Positions 56,960-64,000 of a DNA stretch of 64,000 nucleotides are shown here, one piece after another. Position 1 is the first letter of the stretch. Every line of letters starts with the position of its first letter. The stretch covers positions 35,484,201 to 35,548,200 of the forward strand of contig OY821771.1 of the NCBI GenBank assembly GCA_963682175.1, given 5' to 3'. Under the pieces are notes generated by a model that was given only the letters and a program-made list of their open reading frames with translations, made no database searches and was not told the origin of the DNA. The stretch is from Triglochin maritima. Lineage: Eukaryota; Streptophyta; Magnoliopsida; Alismatales; Juncaginaceae. Made by a program: the position numbers and the translations under genes.

Positions 56960-58045
56960 CCGCTACCGACCAAACATGCAACCATTTGTTTGCTTCCACC
57001 CGAATGTTAGGGTTTCCTTCGTATCCGCCGCCGCCTCTCCCTGTGGGGTTCGCCTGGCTGTCGCTCCTCCCAACCCCCCTCCTTTCCGAGTTGTCCTTAG
57101 ATGGCCGGAGATGTGGGTAGAGGAAGTAGCAAGTTTATCTTTTGTGCCCTTTTTTTTTACAGTTATCACAATATTCTTGACTTTTATTTCCATATTTTGT
57201 TTTACCTTTGTCACGATGGTTTGTGTTGTTTTTTGCGGCGACGAATGCCTAATTTTCTTGGTTCTCCAACTGAGCAGGTTTGGTTTTCCAGAGGGTTTCT
57301 TCCCGGTTAACCATCGCAATGATGGTCGAGAAGGTGTGTAGTTCCGGTGGCATAAGAATGTTGGAACGAAGTGCTTCATAGCTTGAGTCGAGTCCAACAA
57401 GAAAGGTGTAGATGCGATCTTGTTCGGTTCTGGCTTGTATGGTTTTCGAATCGGTGGTTGACGGCTTGTAGATGGCGAGTTCGTCCCACGATTTCTTTAG
57501 GATGCCGAGATATTCGGTTATGTTCTTTTGCCCTTGCTTGATCTGTGAGAGGTCTTGTTTAGTTTGAAAATATGCGCAAAATTTTGTTTCTTACCATAGT
57601 GTTCATGGACGGAGTCCCATAATTCGTTTGCATTACTTTTGTACATGAAGATCTCCACTATTTGGCTTTGCATCGACTGTAGGACTCAAGACATCACGAG
57701 GTGGTCAGCATTTTGCCACTCCTCTTGTTTGGCTTCAGATCCTTGGTCAGTGGGTTTTCGGTTTTCCCGGTGAGGTGGCCTAGCTTCCCTTTGCCACTGA
57801 GGGACAGAGAGATAGCACGCGCCTAGGAAAGAAAGTTGGTCCCATTGAGAGGTTGTGTGGTGAGACGCTAAGATTCTCCACTGCCTTCTGTCATTGTTAG
57901 GAGTGGAGAGAGTGGAGAGCGACGGAGGTCGCAACCACCTGGTTTTCCAGCCGATGATGAGCTTAAGGGAGCTTCTGAGGCGGAGCGGGGTTTAGGTTTG
58001 GGTGGGTTTTTGTTTGTTTTTCTCAGAACGCACGCTCTAATAACA
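56960..58045 (-). pseudogene. Copia gag relic
   Basis: Reading down from 58045: a GAGAATCTTAGCGTC region, then AISLSLSGKGKLGHLTG (57820-57770), QSQIVEIFMYKSNANELWD (about 57670-57610), ITEYLGILKKSWDELAIY (57525-57470), RTEQDRIYTFLVGLDSSYE (about 57440-57380) and a decayed knuckle CDNCKKKGHKR (about 57165). These are the successive blocks of a copia gag of the Retrotran_gag_3/UBN2 type. Stops and frameshifts occur near 57690, 57580 and 57140. A 215-bp LTR precedes it at 58046. No pol or second LTR is seen; the left side is truncated near 56960. Confidence 0.8.
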
Positions 58046-58260
58046 TGATGAATTTGAACAGTAAAATTATATATTTATTTAGTGTTTTTAGTGTTGTATT
58101 TATATAAAAGGATACTAAGGAGAGTTGTTAGGCTTTCCATATGCATTACATTGATGTATTTGATTTGCCTGGTTGGATGATTACGTGATTGGATGATTTG
58201 CTTTGATTGGATACACATATGGTATGTTCTCCAACGTCTCTTTCTTTCCATATTTCAACA
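58046..58260 (-). repeat. Short copia LTR linked to the gag relic
   Basis: On the - strand it reads TGTTGAAATATGG ... AATTCATCA, 215 bp, and is followed by TGTTATTAGAGCG, a decayed tRNA-iMet primer-binding site. A TATATTTA-like stretch lies near 58068. Confidence 0.75.
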
Positions 58261-58284
58261 GTGCATCACTTAATATTTTTGTAG

Positions 58285-58640
58285 TATTCGTCGGTCAATT
58301 ACCTTATACCAACGGATGACCTCAGTCAGTGTATATTTTTGACAAAACAATCCACGGGAAAATGAATTTTGTTGCGCAAAAAACCACACTGACAGTTAGG
58401 TTTCACTACACTGACGGTTAAAGTCCATCAGTGTATTGTTTTTAGCACTGTATACCGACGGAACGGATCCGTCGGAGTAGAGTTTGAAAAAAAAACGTTA
58501 CGCATTTATTATGTTAACCTACACCGACGACTTTATTATCATACACCGACGGATATATCCGTCAGACCATTAGTAAAGATAACACTGACGTATACACTTA
58601 GGTACACCGATGAACATGTACCGTCAGTGTAGGGTATATA
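58285..58640. repeat. CACTA 2 subterminal repeat array
   Basis: A dozen or so CCGACGG, CTGACGG and inverted CCGTC/CCGTCAG words, often in inverted pairs about 15-40 bp apart. They share the core CCGACG with the element 1 array but not its flanks. Confidence 0.78.
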
Positions 58641-59230
58641 TTAGTAACCCCTCGACGAACTCGATCAATTTCTCGCGCAAAACACTTCCCAACCCTAATC
58701 ACCACCTCTCGTCGTCGTACCATTCTGTTGCGTCGCCGCTCGCCTCCTTCTTCTGTATGGTAACCCTCGTCCCCTACTCTAATCACTTTCCAAATCACAA
58801 CCACAACCTTGTCACCCAAATCCTGGCAGCCGACCTCCTCGCCCACCCCTCCCTGCAGCCGCCCAACCCTCGAACCCGACCCACCCTGCAGCTGCCCAAC
58901 CCCTGAACTCGACCCTCCTTGTAGCCCTCTATCTGACCCCCGAACCCGACCCTCCTTGCAGCCCTCTATCTAACCCCCAAAGCCGTCGACCCAACCCTAG
59001 TCGTGACCCCTCCCTCCCTCCTCAAACCCGACCCCAGACACCTCATCGGACCCCAAACCCAAACCCAACCCACAACCACGATCCCAACCCCAAACCCGAA
59101 CCTCAACTTCGAATAAGGCTCCAAAACTGGCATTGAGCCCCAAACCCGACCCCCAGCCCTAAACCCATCCACAAACCTGAAACCAAACACAATTGTTTTT
59201 CTATATTCTTGTTAAGATTATTGGTTGTGA
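58641..59230 (+). other. CACTA 2 leader with C-rich degenerate repeat
   Basis: From about 58850 to 59180 the + strand is C-rich, with words such as CCCGACCC, CCCAAACC and CCCAACCC repeating irregularly. The reverse strand gives glycine- and valine-rich short frames that look spurious. This is taken as leader or filler sequence, not a gene. Confidence 0.45.
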
Positions 59231-59555
59231 TAAATTTAAATTGTTTTTAGTTTGGATTATAGATTGAATGTTATAAATTTAGATTATTTTGATTATACGT
59301 TAGATTGTTTTTTAGTTTGAATGTGATTAATTGAATGTAGTTTGAATGTGTTTTAAATGTAGTTCAAATATAATTTGAGTAGTGTTTTAATCTATATTTT
59401 TGTTTAGATTATTTGTTTTGATAAATTTAGATTATTTATTTTGGTTTGAATGTAGTTTGAATTTGTTTAGTTTGATAGTTTGAAACTTTGAATGTAGTTT
59501 GAATGTAATTTTGAATGTGAAATGTAGTGAATATTGAAATTGTGAAATTCTTTTT

Positions 59556-60640
59556 GTGTATACAAGAATTTCAAGAATTTTTCATTTTTGATTTATAGGG
59601 GTGGTTCTGTGAGAAGTTTTTTTAAATTTTTGGCAGAAATTGTAATCAATAACACGTTATTGATTCCCCTATAAAATTAAATGCATTTTTTTGTATTTTT
59701 AGTTTGTATGATGGATGTCAATATTGGATTTCAATTGGATTAAGCGAACTTGGATGTTAGATTAGGTTTGGATAGGGTTAGTTGGATATGTTAATTGGAT
59801 TTGTTAGTAATTTAAGATTTAGGGTTTGATTTTGGATTTGTTAGTACTTTACGATTTAGATTTAGATTTTCGATTTGTTAGTAGTTTTGGATTTAAAATT
59901 TGATTTTGGATTTTGGATTGGATTTAGTATTACAGATTTAGGATGAATTCTATGTTTAAAGGAAATTAGTATTTTGAGGTTTTAGGATTTGATTTTTGAT
60001 TAAGGATTGGATTTACGATTTAGGATTGGATTGTATGATATAATTTAAGTTTGATGAATTTATGATATTGTTATGCTTCTCGTTTAAAAGTGGCCACTTC
60101 TTTTTGTGTATACAGGAATTTAAAGAATTTTCATTTTCTTTATTTATAGGGGAGGTTAAAAATTTCGGCAGAAATTGGAATCAATAACACGTTATTGATT
60201 CCCCTAGAAAATTAAACAGAATTTTTGTATTTTTAGATTGTATAATGTATGTCGATATTGGATTTCAATTGGATTATGTGGACTTGGATGTTAGATCAGA
60301 TTTGGATATGTTAGTTGGATTTGTTAGTAATTTAAGATTTTGGATTTGATTTGGGATTTGTTAGTAATTTAAGATTTAGGGTTTGATTTTGGATTTGTTA
60401 GTAGTTTCAGAATTAGGATTTGATTTAGTATTACGGATTTAGGATGAATTGTATGTTTAAAGAAAATTAGTATTTTGAGGTTTTAGGATTTGATTTTTGA
60501 TTTAGGATTGGATTGTATGATTTAAGTTTGATGAATTGACGATATTGTGATGCTTGTCGTTCAAAAGTGGCAACTTTTTCTTGTCAATACAGGTTTTCCA
60601 AAAAAATTGATATCGAATATAGGGAAGGTTCTGCGAAAAT
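59556..60640. repeat. 535-bp tandem repeat in CACTA 2
   Basis: Two copies, about 59556-60090 and 60091-60625, share long stretches. Each holds a 10-bp-arm hairpin (59644-59665 and 60179-60200) exactly 535 bp apart. Between the hairpins, GGATTTG, GATTTAGG and TTGTTAGTA words recur, so the unit itself is built of short degenerate repeats. Confidence 0.8.
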
Positions 60641-60840
60641 TTGGTTAAATTTTCAATTAAATTTAAATGTGTTTTTGGTTTAGTTATATTGAGTTTGACC
60701 TTATATTGATTGTTAAATCGGTAAATTGATTTAGTTACATTGATTTGGATGAGGTTCATTTGTTAATTACATTTAGTTAGATTGATAAGAATTTTTAACA
60801 TGTTATGTTTAACATGTGTTTGTTTCAAATGAATAGAATC

Positions 60841-62095
60841 ATGGTGTCAGAAAAAATTTGGATGTATGGCCAGATAATTACTCTGACTTTCTCGAATAAT
60901 CTGAAGTCATTTGTAAACCTTACCTTCAGTTCTCACAACCAATATATTTGTGATGGGAAAATTATGCCCATGCAAGAAGTGTTGTAACAACAAGTGGGTG
61001 ACCAGAGATGACGTCGTTGATGATATCGTCCTAAATGACTTTGCTGGTAATTACGAGCAGTGGGTTTTTATAGGGAAAGTATTGCAAGTTCAAGTGCTCT
61101 AGTTGTCACGACAACGACAACACAACCAACAACGATTGAGTCAGAAGAGGATGACATTGACGATGACATAGAGGGGATGATACATGATGTGGTTGAAGAT
61201 GGTAACGTCAGAACCGATTCGTTGAGACCGGGGATTACAAATTATGCTCATAAGTTTTTTGCCTACATGAATGACGGAGATCAACCATTGTATCCCGGGT
61301 GCAAACCAGAATTAACAAAATTATCATTCATCATGAAAGCATTTCACATGAAGTGCAAAAGTAGATGGACAGACACAATGTTTGATAAGTGGTTAGCATA
61401 ACAAGCAGAATTACTTTAAGAGGGAGCTTGTTTGTCAAATGATACATATGAGACGAAAAAGTTTGTTGTCAACTTGGGGTTTCATTATGACAATATCAAC
61501 ATTTGCAAGAATCATTGCACATTGTACTGGAAAGAAAATGAGAAGGCAAATTCATGTTTTGTGTGTGGGGAATCTCGTTATGTAACAGTGTAGGGGGGAG
61601 ATGAAGTAGAAACTGAAAATTATGGAGCCCGAAAAAACAAAAAGTTCCAGTGACACTTGTGTTGTACTTCCCGTTAAAGCCAAGACTCTGCAGGTATTGC
61701 CAAGTAGATGAGATGACATGAAGAGGAATGACAAAAGGATGGGAAATTGCGTCATCCGGCTGATTTTGAATGTTTTGCCGAGTTAGACAACAAACATCCA
61801 TCTTTCGCTTCAGAAATAAGAAATGTGAGGTTAGGTTTGACATCAGATGAGTTTCAGCATTCAGTCAGACGTAACATAGTATTTGGCCTGTAATGCTCGT
61901 GCCTTATAATCTGCCACCAGGGATGAGCATGAAACACCAATTTTTCATGATGAATGTTACATCAGAAAGTTACTCAACATCATGAAATAATATCATATAC
62001 GTACACCAGTCGAATACTTTAGTGTATTACAAGACATAATTGAACTTCAATACTACAGTGATGAAATATGTTTTGTGCAAGTGCAAGTGTTATGA
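60841..62095 (+). pseudogene. TNP2-type transposase, internally deleted and broken
   Basis: The start is at MVSEKIWMYGQ, then after a frame change MPCKKCCNNKWVTRDDVVDD (60965-61024) and NYEQWVFIGK. A long open piece follows (61060-61401) with AYMNDGDQPLYPGCKPELT and SRWTDTMFDKWL. Next come GFHYDNINICKNHCTLYW and SCFVCGESRY (61480-61590), a degraded YFPLKPRL block (61665), and WPVMLVPYNLPPGMSMK near 61890-61935. The text then jumps to EYFSVLQDIIELQYYSDE (about 62011-62065), which belongs near the C-terminus, so a large middle part is deleted. The order and motifs fit CACTA TNP2. Frameshifts and stops make it non-functional. Confidence 0.85.
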
Positions 62096-62127
62096 TATTC
62101 TGGGTAGGGACAATAATACCAAAAGTG

Positions 62128-63739
62128 ATGAATAGACGTCAGCCTTTACCACCGCACCCTGAGGGATACAGTGTTAGGTGGAGACGTCAATGACGTCAGG
62201 CGCAGGATACCCCATAGATAACTGATGATGCGGTCGATACTGAGAATGTTCCTAGCACTTCCGCATCTACAACCGATACTGGGGATGTTCCTAGTACGAC
62301 TAGGTTTCGTGGATCCACACAACTTTTGGATGACTGGAGCTCTACTGTTCAACCATAGATAGAGTTCACATCGGAAGGTGTACCTATAGGAAAACACGTT
62401 GAACGCTTCCTGAATTTTATTGGGACGATAGCCAGGAGGACACATGTATTGCCTCCTCGTTATTTAGATTGGAGATTGGTGCTGAAAAAAGATAAGGATG
62501 TGGCATGACAGAAATTGACGGTAATATTACATACATACTTAAGTAATATTAGTATTGATTTTAATTGAAAACTAATTGTATTTTTTTTCCATAGTCACAC
62601 TGAAACTGTTCCAGAGGGGTTCATAGTGAAAATTATAAAGTCTCTGAACACCAAATGGAAAGAAAATAAGTACCAGTTATACCTTGATGTGGTGGATCTA
62701 GAGACTTGAGAGGCACAATTGGCTACTAGGCCACAACATAATTCCCCAAAGGATTGGTGTACTCTCCTGGTCTACTGGTCCAACGAGATGTTTAAGGTAA
62801 ATTTATAATAACTAGTTCAATTATAATCAATGACTGAAAAACTAACAATTTGGTTATATTATTAATACAGAAGAAGAGTGAGACTAATAAGAAAAATAGA
62901 GTGAATTTAGTCACACCACATACCAAATCGATGGTGCAACACAGGGAGAAGATAATCAGATATTATTTATATTTTTTGAATTTCTTATATATTCATTATT
63001 TTTTCAAAATAAACTGAGCCAATATTGATGTTGCAGATTGCACAAAATCTAAATGTTCCTGAGCCAAATCGTACAGATATGTACCATCCGGCTGCATAAC
63101 AAGACACTCCCCGAAGCTACGAGTTTACGACCGTTATTGTAAGTTTAATATTAATGTTTGTTATCAATTAGTTAATGTTATTTGATATATTTATCTGTGA
63201 ATATGGTAATTTTTTTTCTTTTAAGAACAATTAGAGGTCCTACGAGGACCGGGTGAAATGAGCTCTCAGGGCTCTATCAATTTGTCGGCTGCCACCCATG
63301 ATCCGGTTGAGACTCTTCTTGGTGATGGGCACGGACGTGTGAGGGTGTACTCCAGTCTCGTCACCCCGACCCACATGTACAAACCGAGCGAGAGGCCATC
63401 CCAAGCAGAGAGCGACGTGATAGTGTAGGTTGAGAAAGATCAAAAGATAAAGAAGATGGAAAACGAGCTAACAGAGATGAAAAAGAGGCTCGCCAACATG
63501 GTGTCGATAATGGAACAATTGATAGTGAAGGGGTTATAATCTTGAGGTATTCTATTTCTAATTTAATAAGTTTTACATTTACTAAGTTATTTTATATGCA
63601 TTATAATCTTAATGTATAATGTTTAAATTGTGCAAGATTTTAATGTAACATCTATTTGTACACCACCTCTGCCGCCAAGTCGAGATAACGAAGACAGTCC
63701 ATCAGGCGGAGCAAGCACTGGAGGTTTGACAGCGTAATC
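62128..63739 (+). pseudogene. CACTA TNPA-like protein (transposase Ptta/En/Spm type), broken
   Basis: Blocks in order: PIGKHVERFLNFIGTIARRT then LPPRYLDWRLVLKKDKDVA (about 62380-62505); KSLNTKWKENKYQLYLDVV and DWCTLLVYWSNEMFK (62640-62795); KKNRVNLVTPHTKSM (about 62890-62935); GDGHGRVRVYSSLVTPT (about 63325-63375); a coiled-coil stretch MENELTEMKKRLANMV (63456-63505); and a last exon-like block PPLPPSRDNEDSPSGGAS ending at TAA 63739. The blocks are separated by intron-like AT-rich gaps. Stop codons inside blocks, for example near 62210, 62705 and 63100, show it is dead. In this family the protein binds subterminal repeats to pair the element ends. Confidence 0.82.
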
Positions 63740-64000
63740 TATTGTGTTTTTTGGATGTTGTTTGGCTAAGTTTTTTTAAGTACTTTTACTTTGGAATTGT
63801 TAAACGTTATTTTCAATGAAACTACAAGTTTTACTTTTGAGTTTATAAGTTTGGTGGTGTATGAATGTTTGAATTGTGACGTATAAATCTTTGGTGTGAT
63901 TGAGCTATGAGTTATCAATGTTTGAGTTGTGATGAACGAATTGTGAATGACGATTGGATTGAATTGAACTGCGACGATATTTTTGTTTGAACAGGGAAAT

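Larger units (their letters stand above)
58266..64000 (+). mobile_element. Decayed CACTA (En/Spm) element 2, runs off the right edge
   Basis: It has a subterminal array of CACCGACGG/CACTGACGG motifs (58285-58640), a leader, TNP2 and TNPA relics on the + strand and 3' sequence to the window edge (63740-64000, no further feature seen). The terminus is not certain: CACTTAATATTTTTGTAGT at 58266 and CACTACACTGACGG near 58404 are both candidates. The other end lies outside. TNP2 precedes TNPA, the usual CACTA order. Confidence 0.78.

Noticed and set aside
58850..59180. C-rich stretch with CCCTAAACCC-like words, resembling an interstitial telomere
   Set aside because: The words are irregular (CCCGACCC, CCCAACCC) and never form a run of true plant telomere units.
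58641..59190. Protein-coding frames on either strand in the C-rich leader of CACTA 2
   Set aside because: Composition-driven frames of biased residues, with no recognisable domain and no codon structure.

Overview
The window is plant nuclear DNA, most likely from a eudicot with a repeat-rich genome. The evidence is one intron-rich host gene with plant-type structure, surrounded by plant LTR retrotransposons primed by tRNA-iMet or tRNA-Asp, CACTA (En/Spm) elements, a Mutator-like element, a hAT-like MITE and LINE/SINE-like relics. I cannot name the species. I see no bacterial, organellar or viral gene, no tRNA or rRNA gene and no CRISPR.

The single host gene is PNG1 (21033-30104, + strand), a cytoplasmic peptide:N-glycanase in 16 exons. 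All splice sites are GT-AG, the reading frame is open for 715 residues and the Cys-His-Asp triad is intact. Intron 8 carries a hAT-like MITE with an 8-bp target-site duplication. The exon 5 splice donor lies inside a 58-bp tandem duplication. Repeats come within about 80 bp of its start codon.

Left of PNG1 (1-20960) is a nest. Ty3/gypsy (Athila/Tat-type) LTR fragments hold a SIRE-like solo LTR (112-1607, TSD CATAT). A decayed CACTA element (about 3341-17350, - strand) follows, with TNP2 and TNPA/Ptta relics. It is split by a head-to-head pair of gypsy LTRs (6409-9431) forming a 3-kb inverted repeat, and by a nearly complete SIRE-like element without pol (11958-17176, TSD GAAGA). A truncated gypsy LTR and diverged AT-rich repeats lead up to PNG1.

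Right of PNG1, a 7.1-kb Mutator-like element (30378-37450) carries a broken transposase and a broken plant-mobile-domain gene. Next is a diverged ~500-bp tandem repeat interrupted by a three-level nest: an old SIRE-like LTR (38946-43190) holding a younger one (39411-42041, TSD GTAAG), which holds a gypsy solo LTR (39473-40603, TSD ATAAT). A gypsy element with gag only spans 45162-56280. Its 3' LTR is interrupted by a young copia element without reverse transcriptase (52013-55844, TSD TGAAT) whose LTR ends are the unusual TA...CA. LINE and copia relics follow, then a second CACTA element (about 58266 to the right edge, + strand) with TNP2 and TNPA relics.

No element in the window could move by its own proteins: every transposon coding region is deleted, frameshifted or stopped. 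The recurring theme is dense palindromic or inverted-pair motif arrays beside promoters or termini in four unrelated element classes. Coordinates and TSDs were read by eye; family names rest on motif recognition, not on searches.
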